64,000 nt of DNA from Yeguia hominis (GTDB taxonomy: Bacteria > Bacillota > Clostridia > Oscillospirales > Acutalibacteraceae). A model generated the notes under the pieces. The model had not been told where the DNA came from. It saw only the letters and a program-made list of their open reading frames with translations, and ran no database searches. Position numbers and translations under genes: made by a program. The stretch is taken from positions 1 through 64,000 of the forward strand of contig NZ_JACRSN010000012.1 of the NCBI RefSeq assembly GCF_014384705.1, given 5' to 3'. Shown piece by piece: positions 17,578 through 25,805 of this stretch (the stretch's first letter is position 1; every line of letters starts with the position of its first letter).

Positions 17578-18057
17578 TTAACGTGTATCCTCAGAATCTT
17601 GGACGGCAAGATAGGCCTTTTCCACCAAATGGGAAAGCGCTGCAGATACCGCACAAACAACTGCGCTGACCAGCATGACCGCAAGAACAACCAACAGGAC
17701 GCCGGGATTTAAAATCTCCAGTAATAGCAATGCCACAACCGCGAAAAAATAGAGCAGACAGTCAATCAGCGCCAGAAAGCTGATCCGCTTTAAGCGCAGG
17801 ACGTTTTTCGGCGTATAGGAAGCATCTTGCGCGATGGCGTTAAAAATTCTCCAGGCATACCCCAGCGCCAGGTAGAACGGAATCACAGACGCCCAGAGAA
17901 AGAGCAGAAATGGCCAGAACAGGTGGCGCAGTTCCGGGTTCTGATGCGCAAATTTTTGGCCGAGCGAGACTGCAACCGGTCCGTATAAAATCAGAATGAC
18001 CGCCCCTGCAATGACCGCAAGTCCTTTTAATAGGGTAGAAAGTTCGGTTCGTTTCAT
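17578..18057 (-). CDS. DUF2975-type four-helix membrane protein
   Basis: 159 residues with four predicted membrane helices (about residues 12-30, 47-68, 93-113, 118-142) and a short charged tail. The pattern matches DUF2975 proteins, which in Firmicutes usually stand next to a small Xre-type regulator. None is visible here. The function is unknown. GGGGG lies 9 bases before the ATG and a good promoter is 30 bp upstream. The call rests on topology and a few motifs (FALGYAWRIF-like, LAL-DCLLYF), so the family assignment is moderate. Confidence 0.6.
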   Translation of the reverse strand: MKRTELSTLLKGLAVIAGAVILILYGPVAVSLGQKFAHQNPELRHLFWPFLLFLWASVIPFYLALGYAWRIFNAIAQDASYTPKNVLRLKRISFLALIDCLLYFFAVVALLLLEILNPGVLLVVLAVMLVSAVVCAVSAALSHLVEKAYLAVQDSEDTR

Positions 18058-18086
18058 AAAATGCCCCCTTGTTGCCGGATGGCTTC

Positions 18087-18115
18087 ATTTTATCCTGAAC
18101 GGCAGGAAAAGTCAA
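18087..18115 (-). promoter_or_regulatory. Promoter of the DUF2975 gene
   Basis: On the minus strand: TTGACT (18115-18110), 17 bp and TAAAAT (18092-18087). Confidence 0.75.
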
Positions 18116-18205
18116 TCCAAAGCGCTTGCATCGGATGCTGTTTTTACCGGGGCAGAAAATCAAAATCGGTATATTTAGAAAAAAATTTGGCCGTGCAAAA
18201 AGGAA

Positions 18206-18236
18206 AATCCCACCGAATGTTGCTTTCGGTGGGATT
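18206..18236 (-). terminator. Terminator of the feo operon
   Basis: A perfect 12-bp stem (18206-18217 with 18225-18236). On the minus strand it is followed by TTCC and a T5 run. It lies 42 bp after the last feo-associated gene. Confidence 0.85.
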
Positions 18237-18277
18237 CCCTCTTTTCGGGAAAACGTCGGCTTCCAGCCGGCATGAAT

Positions 18278-18427
18278 TTATTCCTGCGCAGAGGGAGGCG
18301 GCCTTTTTTGATGACAACGCATGGTGCAGCCCGAACATCCGCAGCACCCGGATTTCCGGTTTCGTATTTTTCGCAGGAGGATTCCGGCGCAGCATAACAC
18401 AAGCAGTCCCCAAAGTAAAATTTCCAT
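18278..18427 (-). CDS. FeoB-associated Cys-rich membrane protein
   Basis: A 49-residue protein. One N-terminal membrane helix (MEILLWGLLVLCCAGILL) is followed by a basic turn and a cysteine cluster CCGCSGCTMRC near the C-terminus. This is the layout of the small proteins that follow feoB in many Clostridia (FeoB-associated Cys-rich family). The ATG is only 3 bases after the feoB stop (TGA-CCG-ATG), so the genes are surely co-translated. The cysteines may bind iron or an Fe-S cluster and help the transporter; this role is inferred from context. Confidence 0.85.
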   Translation of the reverse strand: MEILLWGLLVLCCAGILLRKIRNRKSGCCGCSGCTMRCHQKRPPPSAQE

Positions 18428-18430
18428 CGG

Positions 18431-20470
18431 TCACCCCACAAACAGAGAAGCGACCTGGAAAAAGAGCGTCGCGCACACCCAGGCGATCCCGAGCTGTAAG
18501 AGAACGGTTCCGGCGGTCCATTTCAGAGATCCGGTTTCCTTGCGGATTACGGCAATGCTTGCGATGCACGGAACATACAACAGGCAGAAAATCATCAGTG
18601 CATACGCATTGACAGCGGTAAAGCCCTGTGTTCCCAAAAGTGCCGAAAGAGAAGCCATGCCGGCGTCGGAAGAAATATTGCTGATTCCATAAAGAACGCT
18701 CATGCTCGACACGACGACCTCTTTGGCTGCGATTCCGGAAATCAGCGCGACCACGATCTGCCAGTATCCCAGTCCGGCCGGACGCATGATGGGCGTTAGC
18801 CACTTCCCAAGATATGCGCCAAAGCTGTCTGACATTTCTCCGGCCATTCCGTGCGGTCCAAATTTTAGTAGGAACCATAGCGCGATCGACGCCAGGAAAA
18901 TGGTGGTTCCGGCTTTGGTGAGATAGTCTTTGACTTTCGTCCACACATAGATCATAACGGTGCGGGCATTTGGCGTTTTGTATTCCGGCAATTCAATCAG
19001 GAGCGTGCCCTGGTTATCCTGATGGTCGATTTTATTCGTAATTAAAGCAATCAAAATTGCAACCAGAATGCCGATCAAATACATCGAGTAGGCTGCCAGC
19101 ATGGCGTACTTTCCAAAAAACATTTCCGAAAACAGCACATAGACCGGAAGGCGCGCACTGCAGGACATGAAGGGCGTAATCATGATGGTTTTCAGCCGAT
19201 CCCGGCGGTTTTCCAGCGCCCGGGAAGCCATCACGGCAGGAACGGTGCAGCCGAATCCGAGCAGCATGGGAATAAATGCACGTCCGGAAAGGCCGACTTT
19301 TCCCATAATACCGTCCATGACAAAAGCGACTCGCGACATGTAGCCGCTGTCCTCCAAAAAGGCAAGCGCCAAAAAGAGAATAAAGATGTTTGGCAAAAAG
19401 GTTAAGATTCCCCCGACACCGGCAATGATGCCGTCGACAATCAGGGAAGTCAGGACTGCGCCGACGTGAAGCGAGTTAAGAAGCTGTAATACTGTGTCTG
19501 AGAGCCAGCTAAGGCCGATTTCAAAGTATCCCTTCAGCCAGTCTCCAACCGTAAAGGTCAGGAAGAAGACCAGCGCCATGATGAGAAAGAAGATGGGAAT
19601 TCCCCAGAAGCGATGCGTCAGAATGGCATCGACCCGGTCTGTCCGTGCACTTTTTTCTTCACGGTTGACAAGAACCTCGCCGATGATCTCTTCGATAAAT
19701 TCGTATTTCTCGTTGATCATAACCGATTCCAGATCGGTTTGCCCGAGGTCGTCAAGACGAATCGGGTGTTTCTTCCGGACCTCTGCATCGTTTTCCAGGA
19801 TTTTAATTGCGTGCCAACGAGTATTTTTGATGTTGGGATCCTGCTTTTTCAGGCGTTCAGAAATCTGGTCAATTTTATCTTCGATCGTATCGCTGTAGAC
19901 CATGGCATATTCATTGTGGTGATCGTGTGCATGATGGCCATGTGTATGGTGGTGCTCCAGGTATCCGACCGGCTGATCTTTGTGGTGCTCCACCGCGTGC
20001 ATCAGGGCGCTCAGACCGCTGCGTTTTCGGGCGGACACCGGAATGACCGGAATTCCAAGCATCTCCGGAAGACGGTGCAGATCAATTTCCAGACCGCGTT
20101 CTTCCACGATATCCATCATGTTGAGTGCAAGCACAACGGGCTTGCCAAGTTCAATGAGCTGTAAGGTTAAATACAGGTTGCGCTCCAATGCGGAGGCGTC
20201 CACAATGTTGATGATGACGTCGACTTCGTCCTCCAGGATGTAGTTGCGCGCAACAATTTCCTCCATGGTATAGGAGGTCAGCGAGTAGGTCCCGGGCAAA
20301 TCAACCATCTTGTAGGTCTGATTGTGGTATTTCATATGCCCTTCTTTTTTTTCAACGGTAACGCCCGGCCAGTTTGCAACCTTCAGATTGGCGCCGGTTA
20401 AAGCATTAAAGAGCGTGGTTTTGCCGCAGTTCGGGTTGCCCGCAAAGGCAACATTGATGGTATTTGCCAT
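18431..20470 (-). CDS. feoB: Ferrous iron transporter FeoB
   Basis: 679 residues. The N-terminal G domain has GNPNCGKTTLFN (G1), DLPGTYSL (G3) and NMMD (G4). A GDI-like linker follows, then the membrane part with two Gate repeats (GFGCTVPAVMASRALENRRDR and, later, SGIAAKEVVVSSM). The linker carries an unusual histidine-rich segment (HHHTHGHHAHDHH near residue 180) that could bind metal. It imports Fe(II) across the inner membrane, with nucleotide hydrolysis regulating transport. It sits between feoA (3 bp upstream) and the Cys-rich small gene. Confidence 0.96.
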   Translation of the reverse strand: MANTINVAFAGNPNCGKTTLFNALTGANLKVANWPGVTVEKKEGHMKYHNQTYKMVDLPGTYSLTSYTMEEIVARNYILEDEVDVIINIVDASALERNLYLTLQLIELGKPVVLALNMMDIVEERGLEIDLHRLPEMLGIPVIPVSARKRSGLSALMHAVEHHKDQPVGYLEHHHTHGHHAHDHHNEYAMVYSDTIEDKIDQISERLKKQDPNIKNTRWHAIKILENDAEVRKKHPIRLDDLGQTDLESVMINEKYEFIEEIIGEVLVNREEKSARTDRVDAILTHRFWGIPIFFLIMALVFFLTFTVGDWLKGYFEIGLSWLSDTVLQLLNSLHVGAVLTSLIVDGIIAGVGGILTFLPNIFILFLALAFLEDSGYMSRVAFVMDGIMGKVGLSGRAFIPMLLGFGCTVPAVMASRALENRRDRLKTIMITPFMSCSARLPVYVLFSEMFFGKYAMLAAYSMYLIGILVAILIALITNKIDHQDNQGTLLIELPEYKTPNARTVMIYVWTKVKDYLTKAGTTIFLASIALWFLLKFGPHGMAGEMSDSFGAYLGKWLTPIMRPAGLGYWQIVVALISGIAAKEVVVSSMSVLYGISNISSDAGMASLSALLGTQGFTAVNAYALMIFCLLYVPCIASIAVIRKETGSLKWTAGTVLLQLGIAWVCATLFFQVASLFVG

Positions 20471-20473
20471 TGC

Positions 20474-20695
20474 TTAGCCCCCTATCAGAATGCCTTCTGC
20501 AAATTTTTTCCCGATTGCGAACCGGGTGCCCCGGAATTTGATAATCATCGCGCCGGAACGTTTTTTGTTGAGCACAGAGACACCGGCTCCCTTTGTCATG
20601 CCGAGAATTTCAAATCGCCGTTTTACGGCGGTATCCAAGCGAATATCCATCACACGATAGCGTTTGCCCGGTTCCCCTTGCACGAGTGCAATCAT
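20474..20695 (-). CDS. feoA: Ferrous iron transport protein A
   Basis: A 73-residue SH3-like FeoA protein, a cytosolic partner of FeoB. The central ILGMTKGAGVSVLNK and closing F-GTRFAIGKKFAEGILI follow the family pattern. It is the first gene of the feo operon, 3 bp from feoB. GGGGG precedes the start and a TTGACA promoter lies about 35 bp upstream. Confidence 0.92.
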   Translation of the reverse strand: MIALVQGEPGKRYRVMDIRLDTAVKRRFEILGMTKGAGVSVLNKKRSGAMIIKFRGTRFAIGKKFAEGILIGG

Positions 20696-20728
20696 CTGAT
20701 TTCCCCCTCTTTTTGTTCCCTCCCGTTC

Positions 20729-20758
20729 AGTTTACCATTCTCGGAAACAGGCTGTCAA
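20729..20758 (-). promoter_or_regulatory. feoAB promoter
   Basis: On the minus strand: perfect TTGACA (20758-20753), 18 bp and TAAACT (20734-20729). No clear Fur or DtxR palindrome is seen across the -10. Confidence 0.75.
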
Positions 20759-20830
20759 CGAATTTGTGTGTTTGCAGTAGGATCCTTGCATTTTTTACAG
20801 AACTTTTATGTATGGACAGAACCGGGAATC

Positions 20831-20859
20831 TTGCATTCTGGAAAAAGTTTTTTTATAAT
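20831..20859 (+). promoter_or_regulatory. Promoter of the Cof-type HAD gene
   Basis: TTGCAT (20831-20836), 17 bp and TATAAT (20854-20859), 40 bp ahead of the start codon. Confidence 0.75.
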
Positions 20860-20899
20860 AAATATAATAGACACAAGATTCCATCAGGAGGCGTATGGT

Positions 20900-21724
20900 A
20901 TGCAGACATTTTCGGCAAAGATTCTTTTTAGCGATATCGACGGCACACTGCTCAATTCGCAGCATGAGATGCCCCAGGCGGTTGCAAAGGCAATCCGTAA
21001 AGTCGAAAAGCAGGGCATTCCATTTGTTTTTGTTTCTGCAAGAATGCCGAAGAGCATCCGGCGCATCCAGGCTGCCGCCGGCGGGCATTCTCCGGTGATC
21101 GCATACAGCGGTGCGCTGGCGCAGGATCAGGAGGGGAATTGTCTGTTTGAAGAGATCGTTCCGGCGAAAACGGCTGTCTCAATTTGCGAGATGGCGAATG
21201 CAGCATTTCCCAATGTCTGTGTCAGTATTTATGGCGGCGATCACTGGATGGTGTTGGATCCGGAAGATTTATGGGTGCGGGAAGAAGCTTCGATTACCGG
21301 GCTCTGTGCAGAGCAGGGATCGTCCTGGCAGGCAATTTGTGCGAAAATTCCGGTGCACAAAATCTTTTGTATGGGAATGCCTTCTGAAATTCTTCGGCTC
21401 GAGAAAGCCGTGTTGGATGCGTTCCCAAATTGCGATGGGTATCGTTCCAAAGATACCTATCTCGAAATTGTTTCTTCCGCCGCGTCAAAGGCGAATGCGC
21501 TTCGTCTGTTTTGCGGACGGTATCAATATCCGGTGGAAACCTCCCTTGCATTTGGCGATTATTATAATGATGTCGAGATGCTTCGGGCGGCAGGGCTTGG
21601 TGTGGCGATGGGAAATGCGCCGGAGGATGTAAAAGCGGCAGCGGACGCGGTAACGGAAAGCAATGATTTGGAAGGTGTTCGGCGCTTTCTGGAACGGATC
21701 GGCGTTTTATCGGCTGCTGACTGA
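20900..21724 (+). CDS. Cof-type HAD-superfamily phosphatase
   Basis: 274 residues. HAD motif I is SDIDGTLLNS, motif II VSAR, motif III a Lys in ASKANAL and motif IV GDYYNDVEMLRAAGLGVAMGNA. The C2B cap lies between residues ~85 and 195. Cof-type enzymes dephosphorylate sugar phosphates, nucleotides or cofactors; the substrate cannot be read from sequence. The start at 20900 follows AGGAG by 9 bases. It is a single gene with its own promoter, divergent from feoAB. Confidence 0.88.
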   Translation: MQTFSAKILFSDIDGTLLNSQHEMPQAVAKAIRKVEKQGIPFVFVSARMPKSIRRIQAAAGGHSPVIAYSGALAQDQEGNCLFEEIVPAKTAVSICEMANAAFPNVCVSIYGGDHWMVLDPEDLWVREEASITGLCAEQGSSWQAICAKIPVHKIFCMGMPSEILRLEKAVLDAFPNCDGYRSKDTYLEIVSSAASKANALRLFCGRYQYPVETSLAFGDYYNDVEMLRAAGLGVAMGNAPEDVKAAADAVTESNDLEGVRRFLERIGVLSAAD

Positions 21725-21838
21725 AGTTGCGGCTGGTGATGCAAAAGGCCGGAGTGGGACAAGAACGCAGAGCAGAGACTATGCGCATCTGAAAAACGCG
21801 AAATTTAAAAGAATTTTTCGGGAATTTTGGAAAAAGGC

Positions 21839-21868
21839 TTGACAATCGCCCTCAAATCATGGTATAGT
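21839..21868 (+). promoter_or_regulatory. tRNA operon promoter
   Basis: Perfect TTGACA (21839-21844), 18 bp and TATAGT (21863-21868), 27 bp before the first tRNA. Confidence 0.85.
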
Positions 21869-21895
21869 GTTCTGGCGCTAAGAAATACGCCTTAT

Positions 21896-21971
21896 GCTGG
21901 TGTAGCTCAGTTGGTAGAGCAGCTGATTTGTAATCAGCAGGTCGGGGGTTCGAGTCCGTCCACCAGCTCCA
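21896..21971 (+). tRNA. tRNA-Thr (TGT)
   Basis: A 76-nt cloverleaf. Acceptor stem GCTGGTG/CACCAGC, D-loop AGCTCAGTTGGTAGAGC, anticodon loop TTTGTAA (anticodon TGT), T-arm GGGGGTTCGAGTCC and an encoded CCA end. Confidence 0.97.
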
Positions 21972-21992
21972 CCAATTACCAAAATTTCATAT

Positions 21993-22077
21993 GGAGGAGT
22001 TCCCGAGTGGCCAAAGGGGGCAGACTGTAAATCTGTTGTCAGTGACTTCGATGGTTCGAATCCATCCTCCTCCACCA
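21993..22077 (+). tRNA. tRNA-Tyr (GTA)
   Basis: An 85-nt class II tRNA. Acceptor GGAGGAG/CTCCTCC, anticodon loop CTGTAAA (GTA), a long variable arm and an encoded CCA. It is 21 bp after tRNA-Thr in the same transcript. Confidence 0.97.
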
Positions 22078-22082
22078 GGTTA

Positions 22083-22114
22083 TGTGCCCGATTTTATTGT
22101 CGGGCACATTTTTT
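22083..22114 (+). terminator. Terminator of the tRNA operon
   Basis: A perfect 9-bp stem TGTGCCCGA/TCGGGCACA (22083-22091 with 22100-22108) and six T. Confidence 0.93.
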
Positions 22115-23040
22115 GTTTTTATGCGGATTTGCGTTTTTTGGGAATTTCAAAAAAGGATGAAGGATGGGTTGATTACTTTTGGCATCTAAATATCTGCCAC
22201 TGCCAATTTGATACGAGATTTTGATTTTTTACAGAAAATTTACTGTAGGAAAGTGTGAAGTTGCGTGATTGATGATTCCAGAGAACATGCAGAAACCTGC
22301 AGCTATATGGGATTGGGATGGATTTGGTAATTCATTAGAATTAAGTGTTGATGCGAATATGCAAAACATGATGGGGAAAAAGTATCGACACCATTGTGTG
22401 TTAGGTCAAACAGGAGTAATATAGGGCACAGAAAGGGTTTTCCGTAATCACTTTTGGACATTATAAAAGAAATGCTTGACGAAGGAAAAATGGTTTGCTT
22501 CAGTTGAAGATTTTTCTTTAAAACTTGCAGATATTTGCAAGTTGCATCTTAGTAAATCGGATTTTGGTTTTTGTTTTATTGCAACACAAGCGTTGCACTT
22601 ATTGACAGATCTCAAGATGGTAAGAAAGAATGAGTAGTTTCTTCCTTTGGTACTGAGAGAGGGCGGTGGTTTATCGTTAGAATTTATCTTGCCTTCTTCT
22701 AAATCCTTTGAGCACCCAAAGCAAACCTTTTATCTGTGGGTACCAAATTATTTATAAAGGTATGGCAAGAGCCGATAGGATGTGTTTACAAAAAAACCTA
22801 TATCGATCAGATTGTATACATACAAGATGTAAAGGAAATTACGTCTTTTCCATATTCAGTTGCCCTGCAATAGTAGGCATCTAAAGTGTCCATCCTTTTC
22901 ACCCACAAACCCGCATAGCGTTTAACCTTGTGGGTTTGTATCATCTGCAAATAAAAACCTTGAGAATCCTTTTCAGACGTTAACAAATGGGGATATAAGG
23001 AGTCACAATTAGTATGAAAACTTCGGGATATTTTTTGTAT
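22115..23040. other. AT-rich tract of broken reading frames after the tRNAs
   Basis: No intact gene is visible in these 900 bases. Several short coding-like pieces lie on the + strand in different frames. One starts at the ATG at 22273 (MIPENMQKPAAIWDWDGFGN). Another runs 22510-22632 and contains KLADICKLHLSKSDFGFC and ends LTDLKMVRKNE. A third covers about 22730-22873 and ends DVKEITSFPYSVALQ. None could be assigned to a family. A hairpin ACAAACCC/GGGTTTGT lies at about 22906-22940. Base composition is poorer in G+C than the flanks. It looks like a decayed insertion next to a tRNA. Confidence 0.6.
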
Positions 23041-23067
23041 TTTGATTTTGTAAGGAGAAACTGAAAA

Positions 23068-23535
23068 ATGCTTCCATTTTTATCTAAAATTCAAGAGCAA
23101 GGTCATGATATTGAATTTGCATATGCAAGAACCGCGACTCCAGAATCCTATTCTGAGGAGCGGCATTTCATCATTGCATTGCTAAAAAACAGAGCGGACA
23201 GCAGTTATTGTTTAAAATATTATATTTGCAAATGGAGAGAAAGCTCTACACGTGCAGAAGATCAATTTTTACTTAATGAGCCCCAAAGGGCTTCCTTGCT
23301 GGCAGAAAGAGCGAATAAGGTTTATTCAAGCAATGATGTACAGAGGATAGAGGGTTTTGACGGTTACATGTGTTATTTTTATCAAAAAAATCAAGTGGTT
23401 TATTCTTGGTGGGGAGCCTGTCCAGATAGGTGGGTCGAGATGGAAAACATTGTGAAGGAATTGATCAATGAAATACCATATCCTACGCCATTGCATAAGG
23501 TAGACTTTGTTGCAGTTCGTCAGGGGAAGGAGTGA
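23068..23535 (+). CDS. Orphan hypothetical protein in AT-rich island
   Basis: 155 residues, no signal peptide or membrane helix. It is rich in Tyr, Trp and charged residues, with motifs such as VVYSWWGACPDRWVEMENIVKEL near the C-terminus. AAGGAG lies 12 bases before the ATG. I do not recognise the family. Size, composition and position in a decayed tract after a tRNA would suit an immunity-type or phage accessory protein, but nothing in the sequence proves that. It is the only intact gene between the tRNAs and the TetR gene. Confidence 0.6.
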   Translation: MLPFLSKIQEQGHDIEFAYARTATPESYSEERHFIIALLKNRADSSYCLKYYICKWRESSTRAEDQFLLNEPQRASLLAERANKVYSSNDVQRIEGFDGYMCYFYQKNQVVYSWWGACPDRWVEMENIVKELINEIPYPTPLHKVDFVAVRQGKE

Positions 23536-23772
23536 TTCTGTAAAAGCTGATTTTATGTAATTTCGTATTGGCTCTGCCAGTGAAAACGGTGGCCAAAAAC
23601 TATTGCGTACCCCAAAAGAGATTGCATGAATTTTCAGCACAAAAATGTTTCTTTTTGCGGAAAAATTTGAACTACCGCCCCGGTATCTTTCGGCAGCTTT
23701 TGAGAGAGGGTTTCTCCAAAAAGCTGTCTTTTTCGTTTCTACGGCGGGTGGCGTCAAAAGGCCTGTTCGTCT

Positions 23773-23961
23773 TTGGGACGATGTGCGGCGGTTGCGCTGG
23801 GAATGATGCTCTTTGGCGCCGTCGGAACCGGTGCGTTTCCGGCTGCATATTTTGGGATCCCGAAACGGTTCAGCGTATTTGCTGCGGCCGGGTTTGTTGC
23901 AATTTTAGGAATTGCGCTTTATAACGGGACGGTTTGCGGCAATAAAGAAAGATCCGCTTGA
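23773..23961 (+). pseudogene. C-terminal fragment of a small membrane protein
   Basis: 62 codons encode two hydrophobic helices: ALGMMLFGAVGTGAFPAAYF, then FSVFAAAGFVAILGIALYN. The length and lack of a ribosome site suggest the end of a longer polytopic protein (DUF998/DUF6796-like at best) whose front part is lost. The upstream 230 bases (23540-23770) hold no recognisable gene. It ends at the -35 of the tetR promoter. Confidence 0.45.
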
Positions 23962-24016
23962 CAAAAAAACGCAAAACATGTAGAATAACAAGTGTTATCA
24001 ATAACGATGTGTTATT
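23958..24016 (+). promoter_or_regulatory. TetR-gene promoter with overlapping operator
   Basis: TTGACA (23958-23963), exactly 17 bp and TAGAAT (23981-23986). An inverted repeat AATAACA (23984-23990) / TGTTATT (24010-24016) starts inside the -10 and extends over the transcription start, with further TTAT/ATAA symmetry inside. The position fits autorepression by the TetR product. Confidence 0.7.
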
Positions 24017-24036
24017 TTTTACAAGGAGAGCTTCAA

Positions 24037-24672
24037 ATGCCGGCAAGCAGGAAAATTACACGGAAAGAAATTGTAGACGGCGCTTTTGCGGTGCTTCGGG
24101 AAGGCGGATTTTCTGCGGTGAACGCCAGAAGCGTCGCGCAAAAATTGGGCTGTTCCACGCAGCCGATTTATCTTTCTTTTCAAAACATGGAGGCATTAAA
24201 AGCCGAACTGACGGCGCGCGCGATTCAGGAACACACCGAACGCGTCACGGCAGCGATCTGCGGCAATCACGGCTCCCACAGCCACTACAGTGATTATGGA
24301 ATTGGCTTCGTGCGCTTTGCCGAGCAGGAAAAACAGCTGTTTCGCTGGCTGTATCTGGGGGAGGGGCAGAACGAAATTCATGACGAGGATGTTTTGCTTC
24401 CGGAAATTCTCCGAACGATATCGCAGGAATACGGCTATGAGGAGGCAGTTGCGCGACAGATTCATCGCGATATGACATTTTATTCTTACGGACTTGCCAT
24501 TTTGGCGAATATCGGCCGGCTGCATGTTACAGATGAAGAGTTGATTCGTGCATTTAAACGGGAATTTTTGGCGCTGACTTCTATTTACGGTCCGCCGCCT
24601 AAACAACAGGATTCTCTGAAATCATGTTCGATTTCATCAGGACCCACTGGGAGGAATGATTTGAAAAAATGA
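24037..24672 (+). CDS. TetR/AcrR-family transcriptional regulator
   Basis: 211 residues. The N-terminal helix-turn-helix is typical: EIVDGAFAVLREGGFSAVNARSVAQKLGCSTQPIYLSFQNMEAL, shown here by residues ~8-50. The C-terminal ligand domain is all-helical and not diagnostic. AAGGAG lies 8 bases before the ATG. The last ~20 codons run through a long imperfect hairpin (CCCACTGGGAGG / mirrored near 24690), so the C-terminus may be altered. It precedes two ABC export pairs by 420 bp, which makes drug- or peptide-responsive control plausible. Confidence 0.85.
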   Translation: MPASRKITRKEIVDGAFAVLREGGFSAVNARSVAQKLGCSTQPIYLSFQNMEALKAELTARAIQEHTERVTAAICGNHGSHSHYSDYGIGFVRFAEQEKQLFRWLYLGEGQNEIHDEDVLLPEILRTISQEYGYEEAVARQIHRDMTFYSYGLAILANIGRLHVTDEELIRAFKREFLALTSIYGPPPKQQDSLKSCSISSGPTGRNDLKK

Positions 24673-25091
24673 TTCTTCTCAGTGGGAATTGTCGGTTTGT
24701 TGGACAAAACACCAGGCAAAGTGCTTGCAGTCCAGAAACTGAAATTTACATAGAACGACTGCAAACCCTAGAACGCAAGCCCGGCCTTTCCGGCACATGG
24801 GAATTTCATCCAAGATAGAAGCAGCTGTAGAAAAGCGCGGATGACTTTTTAGAGAGAAAAATCGAGACCGCAGCGCGATTTGAAAGTGGGCCGATCTTTG
24901 CCCGCAGTGGGTGTTTCGGCCTGTGCGCAAGGCGGCTTGGGCAAGCCAGGACTTGCCCGCCCTGCGGCAGAAAAGAATTTTGTGCGGAGCTTTACAGGAC
25001 AAACCACGCGGATCAATAAAAGATCTGGAATCTTGCGGTTCGCGTTCAAATAGAACGACGAAGGAAGCAATACAGACAGGAGGAAGACAGT
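24673..25091. other. Spacer between tetR and ABC genes
   Basis: No gene or clear promoter seen. The 3' arm of a large hairpin with the end of tetR occupies 24673-24692. The 10-mer ATAGAACGAC occurs at 24750 and again at 25050, exactly 300 bases apart; its meaning is unclear. The rest resembles neither strand of a known family. Confidence 0.4.
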
Positions 25092-25805
25092 ATGCTGACC
25101 ATTGAACATTTGACCAAACTTTACGGAGAGAAAAAGGCTGTGGACGATTTGAGTCTGCAAATCCAGTCCGGCGAAATCTATGGCTTTATCGGTCATAACG
25201 GCGCGGGAAAAACAACGACCCTGAAATGCACGGTGGGCATTCTGCAGTTTGATGCGGGCGAGATTCGGATTGACGGAAAGTCCATTTGGGAAGATCCGCT
25301 TGCCTGTAAACGGGAACTCGCCTATATTCCGGACAACCCGGATTTGTATGAATATCTGTCGGGAATCAAATACCTGAATTTCATCGGCGATATATTCGGC
25401 GTGAGCGCGGCGGACCGACAGGCACGGATTCGGGATTACGCGGATCGGTTTGAACTGACGAGCGATCTTGCACAGCCGATTGCGGCGTATTCGCACGGCA
25501 TGAAGCAGAAGCTGGCGATTATTGCTGCGTGGCTGCATCAGCCGAAGCTGATTATCATGGATGAACCGTTTGTCGGGCTCGATCCGAAAGCGGCGCATTT
25601 GCTCAAAGGCATGATGCGCGAACTTTGTGATGCAGGCGGTGCAATTTTCTTTTCTACGCATGTCCTCGAAGTAGCAGAAAAGCTTTGTGACAAGGTGGCT
25701 ATTATCAAAGGCGGAAAGCTGATCCGTTCCGGAACGATGGAAGAGGTCAAGGGCGACGACTCTCTGGAACAGGTCTTTTTGGAACTGGAGGGAGAATCAT
25801 GCTGA
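25092..25805 (+). CDS. ABC transporter ATP-binding protein (exporter type)
   Basis: 237 residues. Walker A GHNGAGKTTTLK, a signature region with the weak form AAYSHGMKQKLAIIAAW in place of LSGGQ, Walker B LIIMDEPFVGLDP and H-loop FFSTHVLE. The SHGMKQ signature is common in ABC-2 exporters of the bacitracin/lantibiotic-type DRA class. The stop overlaps the start of the 532-residue permease by seven bases, so the two form one transporter. GGAGG lies 8 bases before the ATG. Confidence 0.92.
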   Translation: MLTIEHLTKLYGEKKAVDDLSLQIQSGEIYGFIGHNGAGKTTTLKCTVGILQFDAGEIRIDGKSIWEDPLACKRELAYIPDNPDLYEYLSGIKYLNFIGDIFGVSAADRQARIRDYADRFELTSDLAQPIAAYSHGMKQKLAIIAAWLHQPKLIIMDEPFVGLDPKAAHLLKGMMRELCDAGGAIFFSTHVLEVAEKLCDKVAIIKGGKLIRSGTMEEVKGDDSLEQVFLELEGESC

